Shown one piece after another: positions 29,784-39,424 of a DNA stretch of 64,000 bases. The stretch comes from Hymenobacter volaticus (lineage in GTDB: Bacteria; Bacteroidota; Bacteroidia; Cytophagales; Hymenobacteraceae). The stretch covers positions 202,122 through 266,121 of the forward strand of contig NZ_CP095064.1 in the NCBI RefSeq assembly GCF_022921055.1, given 5' to 3'. Below the pieces are notes generated by a model, which saw only the letters and a list, made by a program, of their open reading frames with translations, had not been told where the DNA came from and ran no database searches. The stretch's first letter is position 1; each line of letters opens with the position of its first letter. The position numbers and the translations under genes are program-made.

Positions 29784-31335
29784 CTACTTATTGGCCATGG
29801 TAATCACCACCACCCGGCCGCCTTCTTCCTTGGACAGCAAGAGTTTCTTGCCGTCGGTGAGGTCTACCATGGTATTCACGGGTATCTCTTTGTCTTCGGT
29901 GAGGTCTTTCAACGAGGTGAGCTTCTGGTTTACCAATACCCACTTATTATGGTGGAAGGTAAAATACCCCACCGGGGTCTTTTGCTCGTCCGTCAGTTTT
30001 TCATTTCTTACCACGTGCCGGTTGACGTGCCACTGGAACAGGTACTGGTTGTGGTAGACCATGAGGCGGTGATTCTCGGGGCGCCAGACGGTGGGCTTGA
30101 ACTCAAAGTACAGGTCCAGCACGGGCAGCGTGCCGTGTACCGGCGTGCCGCAAAACGGACACTTGGGCGAGGTGGTATTATCAAACACAAACCACTTCTG
30201 CTGGCATTTCGGATTGCTGCAGGGCTGCATTAGATCGGTGGTCTTGAGTAGGGCCTGTTCCCATTGGTCGGCATTAGGCCGCTGGTTGGGGTCGTGCAGG
30301 CCGGTTACAAAAGCTTGATCGAATAACGCCTTCAGGTAGGGGCCGGTAATGGTGTAGGGTAACTTCGTTACATCCGCCCAAGGCAGCGTCCACTTCGACA
30401 CCTGATCCATTTTAGGCCGGTTAGAGTGGTCGGTCGGGTGCTCAATGAACAAGGCCTTCTCCCCATCGACAGCAGATCGTCTTGTTCCGTATCCAGGGAG
30501 TTGACCTTGCCTCCTTTCAGCGGGTGCCGGTAGAGCAGGTACAAGTAAATCATGACCGGCAGGGCATGCAGGTCGGTGGTGCGGTTGGCGTGCTTGCGGG
30601 TAGGGTCGCGCAGTTCCAGGTGTTTGGTGGCCAGTACCTCCGGCGCAATAAAATCGGCGGTGCCAATAACATCGGGGGGTATAAACCCGGTACGACCAGC
30701 CCGTCGATGTCAATGATGGTGGCGGATTTACTGACCGGATCAATTAAGACGTTTTTATAGGATAAATCGGAATGGGCGAGACCGGCGGCGTGCAGGCGTT
30801 TCACTCCCCGGGCAATTTTCACACAGATCTGGAAATAGCTAAGCCAGTTGCCTAACTCACTGTCATCCAAACGCAAGGCGAACTGAGGATTCCGGAACTT
30901 GGCCGAGGCAAACCACAAGCCTTGTTTCTCTTTTCCTTTGATGCCTTCGCTGGTAGCGTAGCCTTGCTTGAAAAAGAAGTTCTTGTTATAGGTCGGCACC
31001 ACCAAGCCCACTTTCCCGTCGGCGGTTTCCACCATGTCGGTCGGCCAGCAGTACAGCTCTTTGTAGTATTCGCCGCCTTCCCGATTGAAGAAGCTATCGT
31101 AATACTGCGTCACCAGTTTCTTCAGCCGTTCCCGGGAATTGTAATCCTGCTTGTCGCGGTAAAAAGCAATTACGTAGGATTTATCGGGCCCGAAATAAAC
31201 GTCTTTCATGCCGCCGCGCATGGGCTCGCCATTATCCACGTACGGGTAGGTTTTACCGGGCGTGATGATGGACGGCACCGACTTCGCGGGTTGACCGAGG
31301 TTACTGGAAAAGGTGGGGCTACTGCTTTGGCTCAC
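29784..31335 (-). CDS. TerY-P-type Ser/Thr protein kinase with zinc-ribbon and FHA-like C-terminus, frameshifted
   Basis: The kinase domain spans about residues 25-300. The glycine-rich loop region is EPMRGGMKDVYFG, the catalytic loop is LAHSDLSYKNVLID (HxDxxxxN) and DIDG replaces DFG. Two frame breaks are repaired by one base each: the G6 run 30674-30679 gives GLYPPDVIGTADFIAPEV, and the C4 run 30461-30464 gives LLSMGEKALFIEH. The usual beta-3 lysine is not obvious (YVIAFYRDK). The C-terminus has a four-cysteine zinc ribbon (CSNPKC...CPFCG) and a beta-rich FHA-like end (GYFTFHHNKWVLVNQKL). It would phosphorylate partners such as the adjacent vWA protein. About 517 residues. Confidence 0.75.
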
Positions 31336-31403
31336 AGGTTCAATTCTATAAATTGTAAGTAACCTAGTCGAGATTCGGTTGCCAGTTACTTGGTAGGCAA
31401 GAG

Positions 31404-32866
31404 CTAGAAAACGATGGCCAGCGTTCGGTCGTCGTGATTGCCGGAACTCCAGAAATCCATCCAGCGGGAGAGTTGCGCTTCAATGTCGGGGTTGGTGGTG
31501 CTCAGTTCCACCGTGGCCTTATCCTCATTCTGCCCCTGTAAATCAGCCAGAAACTCCTGCCACTTGGCAATGTTAGGCAGGTTCGCCTCTACCACGAACT
31601 TAGGATCATAGATGCCATCGGACATCATGATCAGGTACGAGAAGTCGTCGATCAGCTTAAACCCGAAACGGGTAGCGAACTTTTCATTCTGGAAAATCTC
31701 GGGCATGGTGATAAATCGGGTACCGCCCCGAATTCGCCCACGTCAATCCAGTTCATAAGCGTCACTTCGGTTACGTCTTTGCTGAGCACGGCAATGGGGC
31801 AATCACCGACGCCAAAGGAAAGCAAGGCGTACCCCACGTCGTACTTCTTGAACAAAGTGAAGATGAGCGTACTGCTCAAATCTTTCAGCGTGACCTCCTG
31901 CGCCTTGGCGAAGCTTTCCAGTTGTTTATGCACCTGAAAAGCCGCTTTGCCCAAGTTATTGTAGACGAAACGGTTCAGGTTTTTCTGGGTGTCGTCCCCG
32001 GTTTGGCTGGCGTGCTGTTGGAGTAAGTCGTCAAACTCAATCATGCTTTCTACCGAGGCGGGGTCCAGAAAATAGTTGACCACGCCGGCACAGACCAGCG
32101 CCGATCCTTTTCGGGATAGTTTCGCACTCCCGGCCCCATCCGACACCACCACGACATTCCAGCCATTGGGCAGCTCCTTATAGGCAAAGTCATCTTCCCG
32201 GAACGAGCCCACATTGGCGTGGGAGCGTCCGCGTTTAGAAGAAACCAGCAGGTGCCGGTCCCCTAGTGGCGAGAACAAAGTGACCTCGTCTTCCTTCCAG
32301 TAAGGATCGTTCTTGTCGCTCGCCAGGTTTTTCCAGAGGCCTTTGGGGTCTGGGTTGATGATGAGCGGAATGTCTTTTTGGTGAAATGGCGCTTCCTCCG
32401 GTTGTCCTTCCACTTTGAAGTGAATTGAAAACTTGAGGTCGCCGCTTTGGGTGGGAACCCCGGTAAGCTGGTTGTTTTCGGCGCTGTAGGTCAGCCCGAG
32501 GGCTTCCAGACCTTCTATTCGAAAGGCGATAAGGTCGTTCCAACCGTATTGCTCGAAGTCAAAGGGAGCCGCGTAAGGCTTGCCCACGGTAGCGTTGGGA
32601 ATACGAATGGGCTGTTGCACGATCTCAGCTATTCTGTCCTCGGTTTTCCAATTCGCCATGAGCTGTTCCTGGTTTTTGCTGAGTTGGTGGAGAATGGCAA
32701 GGTTCTGTTCTTCCTCTAAAAAGCGGTCGAACAGCTGCATCCGGTGCTCGGGAATGGTAATGCCGTTGCGGTTGAAAAGATCAGTCACCAGTTGTTTTGC
32801 ATCGGCCATTCCTGCTGTGGGGCTTACGGTTTTACACTCTTTTTCGGTGGGCTCCCTCTTAGCCAA
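31404..32866 (-). CDS. PP2C-type phosphatase of TerY-P-like triad, frameshifted
   Basis: The C-terminal 270 residues form a PP2C phosphatase with metal-binding signatures VVSDGAGSAKLSRKGSA, SFGVGDCP, IMMSDGIYD and a final NHDDRT. The N-terminal half holds a helical stretch and an Ig-like putative domain (LTYSAENNQLTGVPTQSGDL), as seen in some PP2C proteins of this system. The frame breaks at the C4 run 31726-31729 (G4 on the coding strand). One added base gives GEFGGGTRFITMPEIF and a full length of about 488 residues. It would remove phosphates placed by the kinase downstream. No signal peptide; cytoplasmic. Confidence 0.8.
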
Positions 32867-33007
32867 CCCGGTTGCCGTTCAGGCTACCCGGTAGGCTTTG
32901 GCTACCTGCTTGGCGTTGGTCGCTGAGCCTACTACTGCAGAAAACAAGGAAGAGGCTAAAGGAAGATATCTTCCCGCCTCTTCCTTGCCTGGTGCGGTGC
33001 TACTCGC

Positions 33008-33646
33008 TTAGGTAACGATATTCAACTCCGCAGGAGGTGGAGGTAGTTCGCCCATGCCGGTCACTTCTTGGCCGCCATCCTCCACCTTGGTAGAGGAAAC
33101 GCCAATGGAAGCACTCACCCAAGTAAAGAACTTGGCAATGCTCTGGCTGTCGGCGGTATCCAGGCTGACGACATTTTCCGTGATCTGCTTTAACAACGCC
33201 GAATCGGCGGCGCTACCCGCGGCGCAGGCCACGGTAAAGGCGGTTTTCCGTTTGCGGAATTCTTCCAGGCCAATCTGCCAATCATCGGTGGGAATACCAT
33301 CCGTCATGATGAACACCAGGGGTTTCCAGTCGCCTTTTTGCTCGGCCGTGGTTTTCGTTACCTCATTGTCCATGCAGGTGGAAACCAATTTCAGCGCCTC
33401 GCCTAAGCTGGTAGTGCCGGTAGCTCGGATGTCCACCATCTGAAACGAAGCCAAGTCGGTTAAGGGCACCACTTGTTTGGCCTCGCTATCAAAGGTGATG
33501 ATGCTGATGAAGGCCGTCTCAATCGCCTGCGGATTCTGCCGCAACGAACTGATCATAACCTGAACCCCATTTTTAACTGCTTCAATGGGCTCGCCGGTCA
33601 TGGAACCAGAGGTGTCCAATACTAAATAGACGGGTAGTCTCCTCAT
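33008..33646 (-). CDS. vWA domain protein, TerY-like
   Basis: The 212-residue protein is a von Willebrand A domain. The MIDAS motif VLDTSGSMTGE (DxSxS) lies at residues 8-18, the conserved threonine region is ATGTTSLGEAL and the MTDGIPTD aspartate lies near residue 114. TerY family members are of this size and cytoplasmic, and they work as phosphorylation targets or adaptors in TerY-P triads together with a PP2C phosphatase and a zinc-ribbon kinase, which follow here in that order. The acidic Pro-rich C-terminus (ELPPPPAEL) is unusual. It is the first gene of the five-gene minus-strand operon. Confidence 0.85.
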   Translation of the reverse strand: MRRLPVYLVLDTSGSMTGEPIEAVKNGVQVMISSLRQNPQAIETAFISIITFDSEAKQVVPLTDLASFQMVDIRATGTTSLGEALKLVSTCMDNEVTKTTAEQKGDWKPLVFIMTDGIPTDDWQIGLEEFRKRKTAFTVACAAGSAADSALLKQITENVVSLDTADSQSIAKFFTWVSASIGVSSTKVEDGGQEVTGMGELPPPPAELNIVT

Positions 33647-34220
33647 CGTTTCAGGGTTTGAAATGTTGTTGATAAACTCTGCAATTCTAGCGGCTCGCGC
33701 AAGCCAGAAACCGAAGCCAATTCTACTGCAGAAAAGGGCTCTTACGCTACAGACTGTATTCTACGCGTCATTTTCGAAAAACAGCTATAATGTCCTGTCT
33801 TCAAAAAATTAGCAGTTGAAATGCTTAACGCACGCCCGTGGGCAAGGTTTTCCAGTAATATAAGGAAGGTTTGACCTTTACTCTTTTCGCCCGTTAGGGC
33901 ATCGGTTAGGGCCCAAGGACCTGGAGAAGTAACCTAAAGGGGGGTTACAGTTAATCTCCTGAAACCGAGCAGTATGCTTTCTGCTCTTTCCTATTCATAA
34001 CTAAGAAACGGAATCCAGCCGACTTGTCCACTAACCGGCTTTTGCGACTGCTCGCCGTACTAATTTGGATTCACCTGCTAAAACGATTTACCTTAGCTCG
34101 GTGTCCATTCTCTTAGGCAACCGCCCTACCCTTAGGAAGGGCGGTCCCCGTTTTGTTTTGCTGCTTTATCGGTAGATCCCACCGTTCGCTTACTTCCGTT
34201 TCTTCCCTCCTCGCCCCGCC
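33647..34220. other. Intergenic region between divergent genes
   Basis: The 570 bases carry the promoters of the minus-strand vWA operon and of the plus-strand acyltransferase. No protein-coding stretch is supported. A terminator-like hairpin sits at 34120-34155. Confidence 0.5.
34120..34155 (+). terminator. Hairpin followed by T-rich tail
   Basis: ACCGCCCT at 34120-34127 pairs with AGGGCGGT at 34138-34145, and CCCCGTTTTGTTTT follows. It lies 65 bases upstream of the acyltransferase start, so it either ends an unseen upstream transcript or acts in the leader. Confidence 0.45.
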
Positions 34221-35327
34221 ATGAATACCCTACTTCAGACGCCTCTCCTGGCTCCGGCTCCGCAGACCGCGCCTTATTTCGGGGTCTTGGATGGCTTGCG
34301 CGGTATTGCGGCCGTGGCCGTGGTGCTCTTCCATTTCATGGAATTCGCCGTGCCCAATTACGCCGACAACTTCATTGCCCATGCCTACTTCGCCGTCGAT
34401 TTCTTCTTCTGCCTCTCTGGCTTCGTCATCGCCAGCGCCTACGATGCGCGGCTGGCAACAATAGGCATCCGGGCGTTTCTGCTCCGCCGCCTGATTCGCC
34501 TCCACCCCCTGGTGCTCGTCGGGTCCGTACTCGGATGGCTCAGCTTTCGGTTTGATCCCTTTAGCGACCTGTATGCAACGTACGCCAACAAAAGCGGACT
34601 GCTCTTCCTGGCCTCGTGCCTGATGATCCCGTATCCGCTCGTGCCCGAACGCTACTTTAATCTGTTCCACCTCAACCCGCCCACCTGGTCACTGTTCTGG
34701 GAGTACGTGGCCAATGTGGCGTACGCGCTCGTGCTGGTGCGGCTGCGCCCGCCCCTGCTCGCCGTCTTGACCTTCCTAGCGGCCATCGCGCTCTGCTATG
34801 AGGCCCGCACGGCCACGTTTCTCGGGGTGGGCTTTGGCGGGGATACGTTTGGGGCCGGCGCAATTCGGATGAGCTATTCCTTTTTGGTCGGGATTGTGGT
34901 GTACCGGGCGCGGTGGATTCTGGTTTCCCGCCTCGGGTTTCCGCTGATCGGCCTGTTGCTGGTTGCCGCCTTCGTCTTGCCCTTCTCCAAGCCGGTGAAC
35001 TGGCTCACCGATTCGGTGGTCGTGCTCTTCTACTTTCCTTTATTGGTCGCCCTGGGCGCCGGGGCGCCGCTCACGCCGCGTTATGCCCCGCTCTGCCGCT
35101 TTTTAGGCGCCCTCTCGTATCCGCTCTACATGGTGCACTACCCCTTCTTGTGGGTGTTTCTGAGCTACGTGGAAAAGTATAAGCCCTCCCCGAGTTCGTT
35201 TGCTGTCCTGATTCCGCTCGGCCTGCTTTTCTTAGTGCTATTGGCCTATGGGACGCTGGTGCTGGTAGATGCGCCGCTGCGAGCCTACTTAAATAGGAAA
35301 CTAACCCGTAAGCAGCCCCTTGCATGA
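34221..35327 (+). CDS. Acyltransferase 3 family membrane protein (OafA/YrhL-like)
   Basis: The 368-residue protein has about ten membrane segments and the acyltransferase 3 (PF01757) signatures LDGLRGIAAVAVVLFHF near residue 24 and AVDFFFCLSGFVIASAY near 60. RRLIRLHPLVLVG follows, with the usual Arg-rich loop. The family moves acyl groups to cell-surface sugars such as O-antigen or exopolysaccharide. Length and topology are typical and the frame is intact. No glycan biosynthesis genes are adjacent, so the substrate is unknown. A strong hairpin terminator lies about 210 bases downstream. Confidence 0.85.
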   Translation: MNTLLQTPLLAPAPQTAPYFGVLDGLRGIAAVAVVLFHFMEFAVPNYADNFIAHAYFAVDFFFCLSGFVIASAYDARLATIGIRAFLLRRLIRLHPLVLVGSVLGWLSFRFDPFSDLYATYANKSGLLFLASCLMIPYPLVPERYFNLFHLNPPTWSLFWEYVANVAYALVLVRLRPPLLAVLTFLAAIALCYEARTATFLGVGFGGDTFGAGAIRMSYSFLVGIVVYRARWILVSRLGFPLIGLLLVAAFVLPFSKPVNWLTDSVVVLFYFPLLVALGAGAPLTPRYAPLCRFLGALSYPLYMVHYPFLWVFLSYVEKYKPSPSSFAVLIPLGLLFLVLLAYGTLVLVDAPLRAYLNRKLTRKQPLA

Positions 35328-35538
35328 GGAGCGGTTGCTGGTTGCTAGAGCCGCCCGGCTCATTTCCAACAATCATCCTGCCGCTCGCCGGGCAGGCGTG
35401 AGGAAGTCGGATGAAGGGAGACAAAAGTGCGCTTTTCGTAGAAAAGCTTTCCCAAGGGGTAACTAGGCGTTTACCCAGGCGCTATGTCAGCCTTGCAATG
35501 CTTCGTTGTCGGGTCCCGGATAGTAGAGCAGGGCAGCA

Positions 35539-35580
35539 AAAAAGGGTCTGTGGCCCTTGGCCACAGACCCTTTTTAATAC
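35539..35580. terminator. Bidirectional Rho-independent terminator
   Basis: The 17-bp perfect stem 35539-35555/35559-35575 (AAAAAGGGTCTGTGGCC and its complement) has a 3-base loop and T/A runs on both sides. It is very strong and lies downstream of the acyltransferase gene. Confidence 0.8.
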
Positions 35581-35965
35581 TCCAAAATACAAGCCCATTA
35601 ACACCTTATAGTAGGTCGTGGTTGTGGCAGAACTCGCCGCACGAGACTCATACGATCGAAACAAGACGGATGAGCCACCAGAAAGCTGCGAAAAGGGGCT
35701 TTTTCTGCCACCTGTTCACCTCGTTCGTCAGCCCCCCAAGCCGGCGTGAGACTTCTGCCACAGCCCCAGTGCCTTCTTGGTCACTCGTGCACGGCCAGCG
35801 GGCATTGGTATGCCTACGAAATGGTCATCCGTTTATCTCGTGTACCCATTTTTTACTCCAGGAAAGTAAACTCGCTGCCTGCTACTACCCTACGTAACGC
35901 TCTTCCTTCAGCCTTGCCTATAGAGGTGCTGGACCGTTACTTCCCACTGGGAGGGGATGGTCTTC

Positions 35966-36184
35966 TCATTCTGTCTTTCCTTTCAGGCTGGCATAGATGG
36001 CCATGGCATGCCCATGTCCCAGCTCGAATTCTTCTTTGAGCCAGTTCGTGATGACCGTTGCTTTAATCGACTCAACCAAGTGCCCGTCTTTTACGAAGCC
36101 TTTTGCTTCCGCGAGTTGCTTGAAGTCGTCAGGCCCTTTGCCCGTCTTGGCTTGGATGTTGTCGAGGTAGGCTTGAAAAGACAT
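35966..36184 (-). CDS. DUF4287 domain-containing small protein
   Basis: This 72-residue protein (MSFQAYLDNIQAKTGKGPDD and ESIKATVITNWLKEEFELGH) matches the DUF4287 family, whose members are small helical proteins often found near stress or hydrolase genes in Bacteroidota and other phyla. The typical motif TGK-P-DF and the GHGHAMAIY end are visible. The function is unknown. The gene stands alone on the minus strand between the acyltransferase and a short hypothetical gene. The whole family-length sequence is present, so the start is secure. Confidence 0.8.
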   Translation of the reverse strand: MSFQAYLDNIQAKTGKGPDDFKQLAEAKGFVKDGHLVESIKATVITNWLKEEFELGHGHAMAIYASLKGKTE

Positions 36185-36358
36185 GGCTTTAGTTTTCTAA
36201 ATGAGGTGAGCTAAAAGAGTTAAGCGGGTACCTCTGAAAATTACGAGCAGGTTTTTCGGCGCGCTAGGCTACGCACTGATAAGGGCCATGTGGACCTGCC
36301 ATGCCTGTCGGGGATACCCGCCCGGAACTAGGCTCCGTGAAAATTACGGACCGTGAAT

Positions 36359-36586
36359 TTAGACCTGCAGACCACGGTTGAAGAGTAAGTCGTATCGTGA
36401 TGGGAAGTTCTCGTTGCAATGGGCAGCAAATGCAGTTAAGTTAGGAAGGGGTGCTGTTTCGCGCTCAGTTGGGGTATAGTAGAGCGCTATATCCCCGCCC
36501 CGGAAGACTTTGGTTTCAGTGGGTTTAAGCGTCATTCGCTCGTTTGGATTCTCAAACAGCAGCAACCCGCTTCCCCAAAATATCAC
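36359..36586 (-). CDS. Short hypothetical protein
   Basis: The 75-residue frame (MIFWGSGLLLFENPNERMTL ... NENFPSRYDLLFNRGLQV) has a protein-like composition with several Asn, Pro and aromatic residues, and runs on the same strand as the DUF4287 gene. No family is recognised and the stop could be premature. It may be a fragment. Confidence 0.3.
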   Translation of the reverse strand: MIFWGSGLLLFENPNERMTLKPTETKVFRGGDIALYYTPTERETAPLPNLTAFAAHCNENFPSRYDLLFNRGLQV

Positions 36587-36756
36587 CTAAGCTAACAGAA
36601 TAGAATTGGGTAGGTCCTTGGGTAATAGCCAGCGTAGTAAGCCAGCGTTCGCATTTGCCTGCTTTAGCTTAGGGGCTGATTGGGGGTACCCTACTCTACT
36701 GGACAAGCATCTCTACTGGAGTGGCCAGATAATGCAGAACAGTCGGCATAAATGCA

Positions 36757-37110
36757 GCCGGATTGTCGAGGTTAGCGACCTAGCTCGCGTTGGGCACCAC
36801 TGCACTTTGCGCGCCGGGCACGAGTTGTTGCAGCGTTTCATTATCCTGCGGGCGGTCGACTCGCGCTGCCCAGCCAGCAGCGGCACTCGCACCGGGTGAG
36901 CTTATAGCCGGGGCACGAGCGAGTGACCGCGCAGTGGGCGGGGCTCGACGGGCGGCGGTTGCCCCATCGCCCTCTCTGGCCCCATCGGGCGCAGAAGGAG
37001 CCGCACGAACGGAAGCCTGGCCCGCTTGCTTTCTACAAAGGCCTCACCCACCGAATCCTAAAGGCAGCGGTGCTGCGCGCTTGCAGGTTGCGCGATTTCG
37101 ATGCGACGAC
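36757..37110 (-). pseudogene. Degraded second copy of the alpha/beta hydrolase C-terminal part
   Basis: The plus-strand sequence matches 40381-40745, the C-terminal part of the intact alpha/beta hydrolase gene, over about 350 bases with many differences and indels. Shared blocks include CGGATTGTCGAG, GCGCGCCGGGCACGAGTTGT and GGGGCACGAGCGAGTG. Frames are broken and no start remains. It is a decayed duplicate lying 3.6 kb from the intact gene. Confidence 0.7.
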
Positions 37111-37186
37111 GCATACTCTCGGCTTCGGAAACGGGCTGCTTGAGGCGCCGTCAGCAAGGAATGCTGCCTAGCTAAAGTCGCTTCGG

Positions 37187-38131
37187 CTACTGTCGCTCCT
37201 GCCGGCCAGTGGTAAACGTACGCCGGAAGGCCGAGGGGGTAGTACTGGTTTTGGCTTTAAACAGGTTGCTGAATGATTGGGCGTGCTCGAACCCCAACTC
37301 ATAGGCAATCTCGCCCACCGTGAGGTTGGTAACTGCTAGGCGCTCTTTTGCCCGCTCAATGAGCCGGTGGTGGATGTGCTGCTGGGCATTCTGCCCGGTA
37401 AGCGAGCGCAGCGTGTCACTCAGGTAGCTCGGGGTCATATGCACCTGCTCGGCCAGGTAATGCACGGTCGGCAGGCCCTGTACGAGCGGCTGCTGGGCGT
37501 CGAAATAGGCATCCAGCAACTCCTCGACCTGCTGGAGCAGGGCGCGGGTGGCCGGTCGCCGGGTCAGAAACTGCCGCTGATAAAAGCGTTGCGTATAAGT
37601 CAGCAGCAAGTCGAGTTGCGCCAGCAGCACGTCCTGGCTTAGCGCATCGAGCCGGCTGTTAAGCTCCTCCGCCATACTCCCGAATAGGGCCACGAGAGCG
37701 GCCTGCTCTTTCTCGGAAAGGTGCAAGGCTTCGTTTGTGGCGTAAGAGAAAAAGCCGTGCTGCTTGATAGTTTTAGCCAGCGGGTAGCCCAGCAGAAAGT
37801 CCGGATGCACCAGCAGCACCCACCCCCGTTGGCAGCCCGCCTCCGACGAGCCGCCAACGCCCAGCACTTGGTTCGGCGCCGCCAGCAGCAAGCTGCCGTC
37901 CGTGAAGTCGTAGCGCCCTTGCCCGTAGGCCAGTTGCCCGGCACCCCCGGTTTTGAGCGCAATCTTGTAAAAGCTCAGCACGTGGGGGCCGTGCGCTGAG
38001 GCGGAGTGCATCGGGTGGACGTTCGCATCCACTAGGCTAATCAGCGGGTGTTGTGGCTTGGGTAGGCCCAGCGCCTGGTGCGCCTCGGCCAGGGAGGCAA
38101 AGCGGAGCGGACCGGTTTCGGGTTTTTTCAT
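37187..38131 (-). CDS. AraC family transcriptional regulator
   Basis: The 314-residue protein (from the ATG at 38131, MKKPETGPLR) has an N-terminal cupin-like domain (HPMHSASAHGPHVLSFYKIA). The C-terminal double helix-turn-helix has VHYLAEQVHMTPSYLSDTLR and NLTVGEIAYELGFEHAQSFS and ends in SAFRRTF. The upstream in-frame ATG at 38227 adds 32 Arg/Ala-rich residues unlike the family, so it is rejected. The neighbouring SDR gene ends 105 bases upstream on the same strand, so the two are probably linked in expression. It is only distantly similar to the regulator at 21449. Confidence 0.85.
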   Translation of the reverse strand: MKKPETGPLRFASLAEAHQALGLPKPQHPLISLVDANVHPMHSASAHGPHVLSFYKIALKTGGAGQLAYGQGRYDFTDGSLLLAAPNQVLGVGGSSEAGCQRGWVLLVHPDFLLGYPLAKTIKQHGFFSYATNEALHLSEKEQAALVALFGSMAEELNSRLDALSQDVLLAQLDLLLTYTQRFYQRQFLTRRPATRALLQQVEELLDAYFDAQQPLVQGLPTVHYLAEQVHMTPSYLSDTLRSLTGQNAQQHIHHRLIERAKERLAVTNLTVGEIAYELGFEHAQSFSNLFKAKTSTTPSAFRRTFTTGRQERQ

Positions 38132-38235
38132 GGGCAGCAGAGCCCCGGCGGCGAGGCGTGGTGGCGCTTGCCGCCGGGGGCGAAAGACCGAAGATAGCGC
38201 GAAGAAAGTTACCTCCGCGGTTGCCAACTACCCAG

Positions 38236-39114
38236 TTAGCGGGACTGGCGGGCCGGGCCCTGCGCGGCTTCCGACACGGCTGCCCACTGCTCCCAGCCGG
38301 CCAGCCGTTCGGCGTAGGCGGCCCGCACCCAGGGCAGGTTCTGGCTGCCCAGGAAAAAACGGAGCGGTGGCTCGGGCGCATCCACCACGGCAAATAGCGC
38401 CGCGGGCGTGGCCTGCGGGTCACCGCCTTCGGACCCTTTCAGGCGCTCCATAACCTGGGTGCGCAAATCGGTGTACACGTCCAGGGCAGGGGCAACTTTC
38501 AGCGACTGCTCACTGCCGAACTCCGTGGCGTAGGCGCCTGGCTCCACCAGCGTGACGCGCAAGCCAAAGGGCTTGATTTCCGCGGCCAGGCTGTCGTGAA
38601 TTGCCTCGAAGGCCCACTTCGAAGAGCAGTAGTAGCCAATCAACGGCAGGCTCACCAAGCCCAGCCCGCTGGAAATACCGATAATGTGCCCGCTGCCCTG
38701 CGCCCGCAGCAACGGCAGGGCGGCCTGGATGACGGACAGGGTGCCAAAAATATTCGTTTCGTAAAGCGCCCGCACGTCGGCCGCGGGGGCTTCTTCGATG
38801 GTGCCCACCAGCGAATAGCCGGCGTTATTGAGCACCACGTCGAGCCGCCCGAAGTGCGTGTGCGCGTGCGCCACGGCCGCTGCCACCTGCTCGGGTTGGG
38901 TGACGTCCATCTCCAGCGGCAGCACGTTGGGTCCGTAGATGCCCGACAGGTCGGCCAGGCTGGCCAGCGTGCGAGCCGTGGCAGCCACTTTATCGCCGCG
39001 CTGCAGGGCCGCCTCGGTCCAGATGCGGCCGAAGCCCCGCGAGGCGCCGGTGATAAACCATACTTTGCCCGGTGCGGTGGCCGCGCCATTGGCCGTTGTT
39101 TGCTGTGGTGCCAT
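38236..39114 (-). CDS. SDR family NAD(P)-dependent oxidoreductase
   Basis: This classical SDR has the cofactor motif FITGASRGFGR near residue 22, NNAGYS near 95 and the catalytic ISSGLG...YCSSK (Ser, Tyr-x3-Lys) near 145-165. I chose the ATG at 39114 (MAPQQTTANG), because the longer frame from 39288 adds 58 residues without family character. About 292 residues. It precedes an AraC regulator gene on the same strand, mirroring the AraC/SDR pair at 21449-23329. It probably acts on a small carbonyl compound; the substrate is unknown. Confidence 0.85.
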   Translation of the reverse strand: MAPQQTTANGAATAPGKVWFITGASRGFGRIWTEAALQRGDKVAATARTLASLADLSGIYGPNVLPLEMDVTQPEQVAAAVAHAHTHFGRLDVVLNNAGYSLVGTIEEAPAADVRALYETNIFGTLSVIQAALPLLRAQGSGHIIGISSGLGLVSLPLIGYYCSSKWAFEAIHDSLAAEIKPFGLRVTLVEPGAYATEFGSEQSLKVAPALDVYTDLRTQVMERLKGSEGGDPQATPAALFAVVDAPEPPLRFFLGSQNLPWVRAAYAERLAGWEQWAAVSEAAQGPARQSR

Positions 39115-39424
39115 GAAGTGTTTGGTTGCGTGAATAACACGGCAAAGATTGCCAGCGGCAGCACCTGCTATTGTAGGCGAATCGGGGAATAGCGTAGGCA
39201 AAACAAGGTTTATCCCCTTAGACGATGTTAAGACTTCTTCGCCCGCTACGAGGGCAGCGATACCACAGCTTTTCGTCAACAAACCCATAGCTCAAGCCCT
39301 AACTTCGCTGCTATTCGTAGCCAACTCATCCCCTTCACCCCCGCCTTTTTACTCCTCGTTCCTTTTTCTTCCCAGGGCTAATTCGGCTTGGTAATTTCGT
39401 TGCGCACTAGCTAGCCGGCAGGAA

